A stretch of DNA of 64,000 bases from Trogon surrucura (Eukaryota > Chordata > Aves > Trogoniformes > Trogonidae), in assembly GCA_020746105.1 (NCBI GenBank), contig CM036619.1, positions 55,474,635 to 55,538,634 of the forward strand, in the 5' to 3' direction. Each line of letters starts with the position of its first letter. Position 1 is the first letter of the stretch. Under the pieces are notes generated by a model. It did not search any database and was not told the DNA's origin. It worked only from the letters and a program-made list of their open reading frames with translations. Below are positions 16,901-28,094 of this stretch, piece after piece. The position numbers were made by a program, and so were the translations under genes.

Positions 16901-19092
16901 GAAGAATATACACAATATGTGGGTGGGTTTTTTTCAGACTCATGAGAAGACATATATTATATTTCTTTCTGGAGATACCTTCCAGCTGCTCAGTGAGGTG
17001 ACAAAGAAACAAATCCATCTACAGACTCTGTGTTACTTCTCTTGTGAACAGCCACCATTTGCATTATAAACATTTCAACAAAGACACATTGAGCTAAATT
17101 TAACCCTATGACTTTGATGAGTTTAGTCCATTGACTTTGTGGAGGAAAATACAGAGCTGAGTCTTGTTTCTGATTAAGCTCATGGGTACAAAGAACTCTC
17201 TCAAAAATTGCCTCTGTGGGACCTCAGCCAGCAAGAGGCCCATAACCAAATAATGGGAACTTGTTATCAGTCTTCGATTACAAGTATCTGTTGGCTGAAT
17301 ATGCACAAAATTAGTATCTCTTATTTTTAACAGATAATCTTGTTGCATCTATTTTTAAAGAACAAAATCTCTACTCTTTGTTGTTGAAGGCCCTACTAAC
17401 TAACTTAAATATGGTAGATTGAATTCCAGAATGGCTAAATTTGATTTGTAATGAGAATCAGATCAAGAGATTTTTCTTATCTCAATGCAAATGTCCCTCA
17501 TCTATGTGTATTAGGAGTCTCAGTCAGCTCTGAGTTGACTCTCACAAACTCCCAGAATTCAATTTCCTGAGCAAGAGACAGTATAGATTAGTTTGATTTA
17601 TAATAAATTTCAACCTCCCAAGGTAGCTACTGCCAGCAGTGACTCCTCTTTCAGAGCTGTAGATCTTAAAATATAGGAGTCAGATACCAAGGTTAATAAT
17701 TAATGTGAAGACTCCAGATCTTATAGCTATTCCAATCTAAAGTAATCACATAAAGTTCCAAGAAGCCAAAAAAAAAAGAGCTAGAAAGTCACAAGAAATG
17801 CATCCCTGAGGCAGCCTATGTGTCCTACAGGGGTGACTCAGGTACTTTAGTGATGGAGTGTGTGTTCATCCATCACCAGGAGAGACTGGGATTCCTATTT
17901 TGAACCCATGCAGGAGCTGACTTCAATTCTTGAAATTTTCATCTCTCTTTGTAGCAAACACTTCATCACAAGTTTTATCCCATTCTGAAATTCAAATTTA
18001 GACCTTTGATTGGAAGGATCAGGTCTGCAATATGAAGCATCTGAGTTACTGTCGAGCATCTGTTGCTCCAGAATCTCACACTGTCTAGTTCCAAAAGCCT
18101 CACCTCCATGTGTCATTAATGAGTCTAGGAACAGTAGCAGAGGATGTAGAGGACAGCTTGGAAGTCTGCAGTTTTACAGAAAATTGAAGTTTAACACCCA
18201 CTACAGACAAATCATAGGGATTCTGTATCGCTTGTGCAAAAAGAATAGGTGTTTGAGCAATGGTCTAAATGAGGAAAATGAGTAGATACTGAAGTATGCC
18301 AGGAGTAGCCTTTTGCCTACAAACATGTTTGCAGAGGGATGTCTTAGTACAGAGAATTTTTTTTAATGGGACCTATTAAACACAACACCTCCCAGGCTAA
18401 CAATGTTGCGCTATCCAATCTGCAAAATGTCCTTAAGTAGTAAGTTGATCATACAGAAGGAGTCATGAGATGGGGAATCGTTTTATGAAAACTCCATTCC
18501 TACTCTGTCCTGGGTGTGATTTTGGGGAACCCTTAAAAAAAGTAAGGGTGTTCGAGTAAATGCTAAAAATATTGACTGCGTAAGCATGGATGTGTGGATT
18601 ACAGACTTAAATCCACCAGAATTGTGCATGGAGTGGCTACATTTGTATTTTATGAGTTCTGTCCAGTTCAATCCTTCAAAATTAGTTTTGAGAGCTATGA
18701 TGAAAGGAATCATAAACCGTCATAATGATTAGACTTTTCTGTTATAATTGCTTCAGTTAATACAATGTATCAAGGCATTCAGAGATGCAATGAACACTGT
18801 GAGAAGGGCTGTGCAGAAATACGTGTGTTGAAACTGACACCAGGTTTGCATGAGTAACAGAAAGCCCTTTCACAAGGTGACAGAAATACATCATAGGAAA
18901 GAGACTGGACAGCAGCTGTTTGGTTGCTTACACCCATTCACGAGGTATGTCTTGCTGATGGACTGCTTTATAGCGACTGATCCTTCACAAGTGTCTGAGC
19001 ACAGGGTCCTGCTATGCCTAGAGAGAGGAAATCTTTTTTCTTTTTCTTTTAAATGGGCAATATCTCTAACAAGAGCAGTCCAGAAATGTTTG
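13986..19092. other. Intergenic sequence, no gene seen
   Basis: Five kilobases with no supported exon. A strong hairpin is present at 14245-14269 (10-base arms, 5-base loop). A slightly GC-richer patch at 16.3-16.7 kb yields two overlapping 67-codon frames without recognisable features. Confidence 0.45.
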
Positions 19093-19109
19093 TTTTTTTT
19101 TTTTTTCAG
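19093..19109 (+). promoter_or_regulatory. Splice-acceptor-like T14-CAG
   Basis: An uninterrupted run of 14 T followed directly by CAG and then A. This is close to an ideal vertebrate 3' splice site, with a polypyrimidine tract and no AG between. No partner donor or conserved exon was identified nearby, so it may be a chance poly-T run. Confidence 0.25.
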
Positions 19110-22100
19110 AAGGCTGTGTACACATTTGGGTACAACGGCCAGGCTGGAGGAATGGCTGAGTTTCATCCTGTCCTCTTCAGCTCAGCGCTACATGGGGGCT
19201 CTCAGATTTGCTGCTATCGTTGCAGCAGAGCAGGAGACAGCTGAAACCAGCTTGCTTCCAGAGGGGACCATGCGGCAGATGGCACTGTTGCTTTAGCAGT
19301 CCTGCATCAGTTTCTTTTTTCCTTCGTAGGAAGTCTCAGTTACATTTTTCCTTCCTATCTTCCCTTCTGTGGGATTCTACCTCAGTTTCTGTGACCAGGT
19401 CCACCCACACCCGAGCACGACGCTGCAGTGCCAGGGTCCCTTGGTGAGAGTGTCACCTCCCAGGCAGCCCCACATCGACCTCACTCATTGCTTACCACCA
19501 CACTGGCTCCTAGCAGTTGCTCTATGCAGCGAAAATCTTGCATTTGCATAATAATTTATTCCCATTGGTTGCCTTGTATGCCTGATTTAATTAGTTTGTA
19601 ACATTTCAGTAGTGTTTTTCTCGGATGTTAATAGCATGTTGGGGAAGCTGAGCACGTTTCTGCCATGTCTTTTCTCTTGCAGCGCACACAGACTTTTATC
19701 TTTCCATAACTTTGTCTCAGAGAATTTTTTTCATTTGGTTTTTCATGCTAGATGCCTTGATGTTTGTCTCCAGGCATTTTACAATTCTTATACAAAACAA
19801 TTTTTTAAAAGGCTAATATTTCTGGGTTTCCCTTACCCCTTTATCTTCAGTCATTTAGATGTTAAATTAGTTTAGACTTTCCTAGATGTGTTTTAATTAG
19901 AGGGCTACTTGTTTATTTACCACTAGCTGCATATGCATGAGCTGGCTCTTTAATGCAGTCCTATCCTGAAAGCTGCTGAAAGCTTCCACTAAAATCGACC
20001 AGCATCAAGGCAACTGGAAACTTATCAGAGACTTAGTCATTCAAACAAATGACTGAGGAACCACAACTGCTTTATGTCTATCCTGGCAAATGTTTACCAA
20101 ACAGGACTCTGCTCTGTTAAAAAGCATAGACCTGGTGCCAAAATGTGTAACCCTGAGGTGCCTGGCCACCTGCGTGGAAACCAAACCCCACCACTTGGCA
20201 CCATTTGTGCAAAAAAAAAAGAGGTTGGTATTTCAGGTCAGGGAGGATGGTGTTCTGCAACGGGAATGGAAGCTGCGTAGAACAACTAATAGGTAACCTC
20301 AGGCACGGAGGGGTGTCTGGATCTCATCCCCCAGCTCAGGTCCTGCTGCCTGAATCAAAGCCAGGGACTCCAGTGACCCTGGATCTGACAGGTAAGGCTC
20401 CTGTTTGAGAGTAAAACCTATATTTCTTCCTTGTATGAGATGGACATAGATGGCTGTTTTTCTCTGGAATGCGGGAGGTACATGAGGTGTCAGTGTTTGC
20501 ATGTATCTAGTATTTGTTTAAGGAGTAGGAAATCTTTCCTCCAGGCTGATATTACTTACACCTATTTTTACCTCTTCCTGTGCAAGTGGTGGAATAGTAG
20601 AGAAATTAATTTAATGGAAGATAAAATGTCAAAACAAGCCTGATTTGAAAACCTGGAAATTAAGGTCCCCTCAGGTGGTTGAGGCATTGTTCTTCATTAG
20701 ACCCCAGCTTCCCAGAATTTTGTGTCAAAAAGGAGGTACTTGGTAAAAGCGCTACCAGGATTAAGTGAGTGTTGAGTGTCAAGTTCACAGCCACAGTTCT
20801 GAAATTCGGCACTAAATCCTGTTTTGGTAACTGAAGTTTAGTCTATGCTATGGAAATCAGGCTTCTTGACACCTTCTGTTGTTGAGGAAAACCATAATCA
20901 TGTACTGCTGCCATTTTGAGACAGACCTTGCTGTCTGTATCTTTCTGCAGAGCCCCTTTGTGCCCTGAGTTTCTTGCAAGGTGATGCAGTGAAATAAAGC
21001 ATATCCTACTCTAGATCAGGGGTCACAAGGATTACTGAAAACACTCTCTTCCTCATGACTTTGGCCTTGTATCTTTGAACTAGAAGCACATTTGAGCCGC
21101 AGCAATTTAAGATAGATAGATTTTTTTTTTGCCCAGCTGAAGCCCACATCTTCCAGAATTGTAAATCTAAATGAGCCTTGAAGCAAGAACGACAAAAGGT
21201 AATCCTTGGGGATGGACATGGGAGCAATGGACTCGCTGGATCTGGAAGGCCCATGACTATGGGGGCAGGGACTTCCTGGCAGCTAGGACAGCAGAATGTA
21301 CAGGAATTACTAATTTGGCCTGGAATCCTAAAAGTCTGTGGTCCCTTTTTTTCATCTTGTAAATGTTCAGTCCCTTTGTTTGTTATAGGAGTTAATTAAC
21401 ATTAAGGGATTTCAAGAATGAAAGACCTATTGCTAGGTCCTCCCTTCAGTCTTCCTAGAAGTGCGGGATTGTTCCTTACATCACAGAAATATTAATCCTC
21501 TTTAGGCAAGAAATGTTGCTCTTTTGGTTTGTATTTAACATCAAAATTAATCTTACTATGAAAGCAATCTCAAGAAAAAATTTTGTGTATGTTTTCTAGG
21601 AGAATGAACACGAAAGAAAAATCAGGCAAAACAAAGCAAAATAAATGTGAAAACTGTAGATTGAATTAAGTAATTCTTACTCACATGACTATTAACTGGA
21701 ACTATCCACATGAGTAGATGTCGCAAAAGCAAATCAGTATCTTATAGGCTTGCTTTTGTTTGAAGACAGCTGGAAACCAATGTATTCTTTAATGACATAT
21801 GCATGTTAATACAAATTGTATACTCTCCACTAACGTAATAGTCATGAAATGAGCACATTCATCATAGAAATTAAACAATAACTTCTTACTTGAAGAAATT
21901 CTGCAATGAATCTATTACAAAAATAATTAAGATATAATGTCAATTGGCTAGAATTTTATCATAAGAGTATGGTCTCCATTTGCTAGATTAAAAATACCCA
22001 AGACAAATCATGGAGTTACAAAATAAAGTCACAGTCATGATTTTTCAAACGATGAGATGTATTCTTTGACAATGGTTTATTATAATGATATTGTTTCTAT

Positions 22101-23420
22101 TAAATCAATCAGTTTAGGGGTGTTTCAGACAGCTGACTGACAATTGTTCTCTGTAACATTTTGGAAAATCTGGCTCTTGATTAGCTTCAAGAACAATTTA
22201 TTTTTTTTTTCTCCTAGCCAATAGTCAGCTCTATCAATAAAATAATAATTTCTTATTAATGTGCCATTTATTTTTGAAGAAGTAGGCTATTTGATTTCTT
22301 TATATAGCCAATTAGATATGACAAGATGTGCTTTGAATACACCACCACCCACTCTTTTCTTCATCAATGTCCATAAGATTTGAATAAAAGGCATTTTCAA
22401 CTATCAGAAAAACCTTTTGCTACTGTTTGGTTTCAAAGACAGGAAAAAAGTCAGTTTGGTTCTTTTTTAATTTCAAACTTTTCCTCGAGGCAGAAAGCAT
22501 TGGTATTTTTTGATTCCTCCTAGGTATACTGGATTTTGCCATATTTTCTTCATATTGGATGAATAGACTGCCTCATCTCCTGCACTGCAAAGACAGGCAC
22601 TGTTCTGCAAAAATATAAAATGCCTAACAGGCTCTGGGAGTCTGCACAGAGCTGGGAGCAAGCATTTAACTTCCAATTCTGCCAAGTCTTGTTGACGTTT
22701 CCCAGTAGCTCCTGGCCTTTGCTTTAGATCCACTGCTGCCATTCTAGGAAGCTATCAAGTTAGTCCTTGGTTTTACCAACAATTTAAGAGAGAAGTTACA
22801 CAAGTTTACTTCAGATAGGGATGGAGGCAGAAATCTGTGTTCAAAGTGTTGAAAATACTGATGTGATCAGAAAGTATAACACCATGTCAAAGTCAGAGTA
22901 CTGGCTATGGGAAAGAGAATTCGTTTCTCTGCTGTAGCCCATGTAAATCAAACTCTAATTTTTCACCTCACAGAGAAACCTGCTACATGTTCATTTAAGC
23001 TGATTGCATAGAATAGCTAAGGAAAAACAAAGCTGGAAAGCCTTAGTGCTTCTTGTTGAAGATGTCTTGAATAAGTTTCATGCACCTGTGAGAGCCATTA
23101 TCAAGAAACCTCTTCTGTAGATTCCTTCACCTCACTTCTAGATGACTCTATAGATACTTCTGCATGTACAGGTGGGCTCTTTTGTGCTCACTTTTCATCT
23201 TCTCATTTCCTTTTGTGTGTGATGGCTTTGCTTCAGCGGCAAGGGGGAAGGGCCCTTCCACTCCAGATTAGTTTATGTGCTAGTTTATGACCTAGGCCAA
23301 TCAATCCTTTATCATGGCCACAGCAGAGGACAGAATTGAACCTTGGTTTCTAATTTTCAAGGTGAGAGCTTTCAACCTTAGGTATACGAATGCAAAGGGA
23401 ACAGCATAATCTCTTTTTAG
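19110..23420. other. Intergenic sequence, no supported gene
   Basis: Contains a 148-codon plus-strand frame overlapping its left edge (18850-19296), which looks random and reads through the poly-T run. A donor-like CAG/GTAAGG occurs at 20389-20396. A stretch near 23310-23390 weakly resembles the 3' part of a MIR-type SINE, with a tRNA-like 'gaattgaaccttggtttct'. None of these is firm. Confidence 0.4.
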
Positions 23421-23577
23421 GAGCACTAGTGAGTACTCAACTAGACAGGCAGCTCTGGCTGGTGAGGACTGGTACTTCCAGAGCCCCTCTGCTGCATCGA
23501 GCTCCTCACAGATGGGGAGCTCATGGGCACAAGTCCCAGCAGCTTGCGGAGTTTTGATATCTCTGAGATGGATGAAG
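23421..23577 (+). other. Candidate exon A of an unannotated transcript
   Basis: The segment is bounded by an acceptor-like CTCTTTTTAG/G ending at 23420 and a donor-like GATGAAG/GTGAGC at 23577/23578. It is 157 bases long and more GC-rich than its flanks. One frame is open across the whole segment and contains GEDWYFQSPSAASSSQMGSS. A second frame is open over its last third and contains LMGTSPSSLRSFDISEMDE. I do not recognise either product. Having two protein-like frames in the same DNA warns that at least one is chance. It could also be a non-coding exon, a decayed gene, or nothing. Confidence 0.2.
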
Positions 23578-23604
23578 GTGAGCCCCTGCTAACTGCAATT
23601 TGGA

Positions 23605-23658
23605 CTTAAATCCAAGATGAAGTTTAAATCCAAGCTGAAGTTTAGATCCAAGCTGAAG
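23605..23658 (+). repeat. 18-base tandem repeat, three copies
   Basis: Three consecutive 18-base units of the form TTTAAATCCAAGCTGAAG occupy 23605-23622, 23623-23640 and 23641-23658, with one or two changes between copies. The unit length is a multiple of three, but the array lies 27 bases after a donor-like site, so it would be intronic if the candidate exon is real. Confidence 0.9.
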
Positions 23659-24353
23659 CAATTATTACCTTCTACAGATGTTCTGACTGATGACATAAAT
23701 GCTATTAACAACAAGAGTTTTTGGTTTGGGTGGGTTTTTAGATAGCAGTGGGAGCTGTACACAATGAATGATTTGACTCATTATTTTCACTTTGACGTTG
23801 TCATTAACTGTAGCTATAAAAATATGTTTTACCTCTTTTAGAATACCAACCTAATCTTGCTTTCATTTAAGTTAATGGCTAAATTTCTATTGACTGTGGT
23901 GAGAAAAGTTCTGTGCCCCTATATATTTAACTGCTATAGTGTGATTTCTTCACTGTATGGATCAGTATTTGTAATATAGGATTTAAGTTAATAATCCTTT
24001 TTATATTGCTATATATGTGAAAGTCAAACTTATAATACAGAAATAACATGGACAGTGTTGGCAATATGAAAGACTAAATCATACAATTTACATTTTCCAT
24101 AATAAACACGCAGATTGTAATTAGAATTAAAACTAAAATGAGCACTGTCTACGGATTTATCTTAACTCACAAGGATTATCTTCTGCTTTATAAAGTGAAT
24201 GCAGCTTTTATAAATTGAAAAGAAATAATGAACTTTCAGGTTGTTTGAAGCTGCCAGAATATCTGGGGCAAGTTAGAGCTTGAAGCCCAGTGATGGTAGG
24301 TTTCAAAAATATATCCTTGCTTATCTTAATTCATATTCTGCCTCGTTTGATAG

Positions 24354-24549
24354 GTTTGGGGCTTCACCTCTCCAAAGGAAAAGATGCAGTACATCATGTT
24401 TTGAAGAACATAAGCAGATTTGATAGAAACCTGGAAGTAAGGACACACTTTCACGAAAATGCAAACTTAAGACTGCATGGATTACACTCCCGTCTCTTAA
24501 ACAACCATCTTGGACCATCTTCTTCTGGAAAAAAACCTAACGATTGCAG
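24354..24549 (+). other. Candidate exon B of an unannotated transcript
   Basis: This 196-base segment ends at a textbook 5' splice site, GATTGCAG/GTAAGTTC, with a perfect CAG/GTAAGT core. It begins after CTGCCTCGTTTGATAG, an acceptable 3' splice site. One frame is open across it (about 65 codons, with mixed composition and no low complexity) and closes at the TAA inside the intron side of the donor. That frame needs one base from an upstream exon, which the SFDISEMDE frame of candidate exon A (ending phase 1) would supply. No protein family was recognised. A long non-coding RNA exon or coincidence is equally possible. Confidence 0.22.
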
Positions 24550-25024
24550 GTAAGTTCATTGTTATTGGCTTAAATCAATAAATATATCCAAGTTTCTAAG
24601 AAGCATCGAAAATATCTGGTAATGTTGCATAAAGCTATTGCAAAGGAGTAAATCAGTTTACACAGTATTATTTATTAGTCAGATCAAACATGTATTTGGC
24701 ATCCCAAACCTGAAATAATTTATTACTGAGGTCATAGGGCATTAGTAGATTAAGCATTTTCTAGCAGAGACAGTATTTCTCTGTTCAGTTTGCTACTTAA
24801 GAAAATACACTGTCTAGTACGTAAAGTGGAATCAGGGTTTAATTTAGTCAACTTAAAAAGACTAAAACACGATGGAGCTAGTTATCTAGAGTCTTCCACA
24901 GCTAAGCTTCCCATTTCATGAGAAGGAAATATCTCTGGTTTATGCTGCCACTGCCAAAACAGAGGACAACCACATAACACTGAACTACTCATTAGCACAG
25001 GCAGCAGTTTACTAGGAAAAGCAC
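24550..25024. other. Intergenic or intronic AT-rich sequence
   Basis: No gene or recognised repeat family. Confidence 0.5.
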
Positions 25025-25167
25025 TTAAGCAGATATTACTGTTACTATATATTACTATTAATTATATATATACACTATGTATTATTATTAACTCTCTCTA
25101 TATAACTAATATCTGCTATTAAGCAGATATTACTATTACTCCTGATATTACTAGGGAATATCAGGAG
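25025..25167. repeat. AT-rich duplication with two perfect inverted repeats
   Basis: The text TTAAGCAGATATTACT followed by GTTACT or ATTACT occurs at 25025-25046 and again at 25119-25140, a 94-base duplication. Two perfect hairpins sit side by side in the second copy. The first has arms AATATCTGCT (25108-25117) and AGCAGATATT (25122-25131) with a 4-base loop. The second has arms CTCCTGATATT (25139-25149) and AATATCAGGAG (25157-25167) with a 7-base loop. The origin is unknown. Confidence 0.85.
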
Positions 25168-25269
25168 CTATTACTCCCACCCTTCTTCTTCATCACAGTC
25201 ACTATTCACATGTTCAACCAGTGTTGTAGTTTCCCTTGTGCCCTGTGCTGGGGAATACAGCAAAAGAAG

Positions 25270-25596
25270 GAAGGGTTGGAAAGGACCTTAAAGATCATCT
25301 AGTTCCAAGTCCCTTGCCATGGGCAGGGACTCCTTACACTGGACCAGGTTGCTCAAAGCTTCCTTCAGCCTGGCCTCGAACACTTCCAGGGATGGGGCAT
25401 CCACAACTTCTCTGGGCAACCTGTTCCAGTGCCTCACCACCCTCACACTAATTAATTTCTTCCTAATATCTAATCTAAATTTACCCTTTTCAGTTTAAAA
25501 CCATCATACCTTGTCCTTTCACTACACTCCCTGAAAAAGAGTCCCTCCCCTTCTTTCCTGTAGGTCCCCTTCAGGTGCTTCCCGGAGCCATTTCTT
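25270..25596 (-). mobile_element. CR1 LINE, 3' fragment
   Basis: A minus-strand CR1 tail of about 330 bases. Recognisable blocks include GGTTGGAAAGGACC at the 3' end, CCATGGGCAGGGACTCC, CCAGGTTGCTCAAAGC and GCATCCACAACTTCTCTGGG. It stops abruptly at 25596, where the 3' repeat of a second CR1 begins. It belongs to a different CR1 subtype from that neighbour, since the two tails differ clearly in the same region. No open frame remains. Confidence 0.9.
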
Positions 25597-26925
25597 CACA
25601 GAATCACAGAATCACAGAATGTCAGAGGTTGGAAGGGACCTCAAAGATCATCTAGTCCAACACCCCTGCCATAGCAGGATCACCTACAGCAGAGCGCACA
25701 GGAACATGTCCAGGTGGGTTTTGAATCCCTCCAAAGAGGAAGACTCCACAACCTCCCCGGGCAGCCTGTTCCAGTGCTCTGTCACCCTCACAGTGAAAAA
25801 GTTTTTCCTTATATTTTTATGGAACCTCCTATGTTCCAGCTTCCACCCATTGCCCCTTGTTCTGTCAACGGACGCCGCTGAAAAGAGCCTGGCTCCGTCC
25901 TCCTGACACTCCCCCTTGATATATTTGTAAACATGAATGAGGTCACCCCTCAGCCTCCTCTTCTCCAAGCTAAAGAGCCCCAGCTCCTTCAGCCTTTCCT
26001 CATAAGGGAGATGCTCCACTCCCTTCACCATCTTTGTGGCTCTGCGCTCGACTCTCTCAAGCAGCTCCCTGTCCTTCTTGAGCTCAGGGGCCCAGAACTG
26101 GACACAATATTCCAGATGCGGCCTCACCAGGGCAGAGTAGAGAGGCAGGAGGACCTCTCTTGACCTACTTGCTACTCCCCTTCTGATACACCCCAGGATG
26201 CCGTTGGCCTCTTGGCCACGAGGGCACATTGCTGGCTCATGGTCATCCTGCTGTCCACCAGAACCTCCAGGTTCTTTTCTCCTACACTGCTCTCCAGCAG
26301 TTCAGTCCCCAACCTGTACTGGCACATGGGGTTATTCTTTCCCAAGAGTTCTTGCAGAACTCTACACTTGCCCTTGTTGAGCTGCATAAGATTTCTCCCT
26401 GCCCAGCCCTCCAGTCTGTCCAGGTCTCTCTGAATGGCAGCACAGCCTTCTGGTGTGTCAACCACTCCTCCCAGTTTCGTGTCATCAGCAAACTTGATGA
26501 CAATGCTCTCTAATTCCTCATCCAGGTCATTGATGAATATATTGAAAAGCACCGGCTCGAGCACTGACCCCTGAAGGACACCACTAGACACGGGCATCCA
26601 ACCAGACTCTGCCCCATTGACCACAACTCTCTGACTTCTTCTCTTCAACCAATTAGCAACTCACCTCACTATTTGGTCATCCAGACCACACTTCCTCAGT
26701 TTACCTATGAGGATTCTGTGGGAGATGGTGTCAAATGCCTTGATGATGTCCAGATAGACCACATCCACTGCATGGCCACTGTCCATCCACCTGGTTATGT
26801 CTTCATAAAAGGCTATCAGGTTGGTCAAACAAGACTTCCCCTTGGCAAAGCCATGCTGACTGCTTCTAATAACCTTCTTATCCTTGATATGCCTAGACAC
26901 AGCACCAGCAAGCCTCTCCTCACAG
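25597..26925 (-). mobile_element. CR1 LINE, 5'-truncated, with disabled reverse transcriptase
   Basis: The longest mobile element in the window, about 1.33 kb on the minus strand. Its 3' end is three exact CACAGAAT units (25597-25620). The minus-strand translation gives the reverse-transcriptase part of CR1 ORF2: SSQHGFAKGKSCLTNLIAF, then the thumb-to-tail sequence [27 protein letters not shown] with the catalytic DD, and finally [20 protein letters not shown] and [20 protein letters not shown], ending at a stop at 25684. The endonuclease and ORF1 are missing through 5' truncation. One nonsense codon (TGA at 26661-26663, where the family has Trp) and one frameshift near 26209-26215 break the frame. 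It is dead but less decayed than the other CR1 copies here. Confidence 0.95.
25684..26925 (-). pseudogene. Reverse transcriptase remnant of the CR1 element
   Basis: Three minus-strand open segments belong to one former ORF: 26925-26664, 26660 to about 26212, and about 26212-25684. The first two share a frame and are parted only by an in-frame TGA. The third is shifted by one base, consistent with a single-base deletion just after QQCALVAK, where the family normally continues into an ANGILGCI block. The YxDD-type box survives as FADD. It encodes only the C-terminal half of a CR1 ORF2 and cannot be functional. Confidence 0.88.
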
Positions 26926-28094
26926 GGTAAATTCATGTCAGGATTGGATTGCTGGATCTGCATATTTGAGCCTGAGGGTACTCATTTCTGTGAACATGTT
27001 TCTTAAAAGTAAAACACATCTCGAATGATCTCTGGCTTGCATACATATCTTTAAGTAAGTAATTATCCAGTCAAAAACTGGTAAGGACCACAAAGCCAGT
27101 CTTTGTTAGAAGTCTATATGTCTAATTGCAAAACTTAACCCACTGAGATGTGCCCAAACCAAATCTGCTCCCTCCCTTAAAAAAAAATCAAACAAAATGT
27201 CCTCTCAGCCATCGAAAAGCTCTCACAGTAGAGTCAGGAATGCTTCCCTTTCCCTTCCTCCTTCTGTCCCTCACTCCCAAAGCTGTAGACCAATGATAAA
27301 GACATGTCCTCAGACATGAGACACTCTTCAAGCTTGAGAGTGGGAGCAAGAGTACTGGTTTTGAGAAAACATCTTCTGCTTCCACAAAAGCTCCCTAACC
27401 TGCATGCCAATGTATAAAGAGGCAAATGTCCTCTGCCTTGCCTCACTCTTTCTGAAAGAAAGACCATCCACACCCACTTTCAGATGGTGGCAGGCTGTAA
27501 ACCCTGTGAGAAGAGAGGAATATGAGTGCTCTCTATGCACTTCTATCCGCTCCTGTTTCAAGGACTGCAGACCCAAGGCACAACTCTGCTCACAAAACTC
27601 TTCTCTGCCTCCTGGCACAGGCAGCTCTCTTCTCAGATCCTGGATCCACAATCTTATTCCGCTGAGAGCCTACAGGCGGCTCCTTGCTGTGTTTCAAAGA
27701 GCAAGATATTCCATAGGGCTCGGATTTCCCATGCCTCAAGCCAAACTGTCGGGATGTAATCTTGCACTCAGACACAGCATTTAATCAATCTTCAGAGACT
27801 GAAAGGGCAGAAAACATAGATGTCCACTGCTTTCCCAGCCTAGAGTGACCCAGTCCATACTGTCGCATTAAACTGCTTTTCTGGATCTGGATCATTATGC
27901 ACATAATGCAGTGCTTGCATTAGCTAGATTAGCTATAAGGGTATGAATCAGGAGTTTAGGACAGTGATACAGAAACAATTTTCTATTTCACATTGGTTCT
28001 GCTCAGTTTTACAGGATTTTGTAAACTTTTGCTTTTCTTTCATGCTGGACAGTTAAATTTCCCATGGGAATAAATCAATTCAAAGAAGTGTAGC
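26926..28094. other. Intergenic sequence, no gene seen
   Basis: Several overlapping frames of 60-126 codons occur on both strands around 27.2-27.8 kb. They are mutual shadows in a stretch poor in stop codons, and none resembles a known family or keeps plausible splice sites. Confidence 0.45.

Noticed and set aside
18850-19296. 148-codon plus-strand open frame
   Set aside because: Runs through a T14 tract giving poly-Phe, shows no domain and has a random-looking composition.
20205-20408. Donor-like CAG/GTAAGG at 20389-20396 with overlapping open frames
   Set aside because: No acceptable acceptor was found upstream, and the frames contain a poly-Lys run from an A tract.
23310-23390. Second MIR-like SINE
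   Set aside because: Only a short tRNA-like stretch resembles the family; too weak to list without an alignment.
25236-25451. Plus-strand open frames across the CR1 region (25.2-26.9 kb)
   Set aside because: These are reverse-strand shadows of CR1 sequence; the real remnant frame is on the minus strand.
25597-25620. Short direct repeats that could suggest a CRISPR-like array
   Set aside because: They are the known 8-base terminal repeats of CR1 elements, in tandem without spacers, in eukaryotic DNA. The same applies at 63734-63771.
27328-27784. Overlapping 107- and 126-codon frames on opposite strands
   Set aside because: Mutual shadows with no domain, codon pattern or splice sites to choose either.
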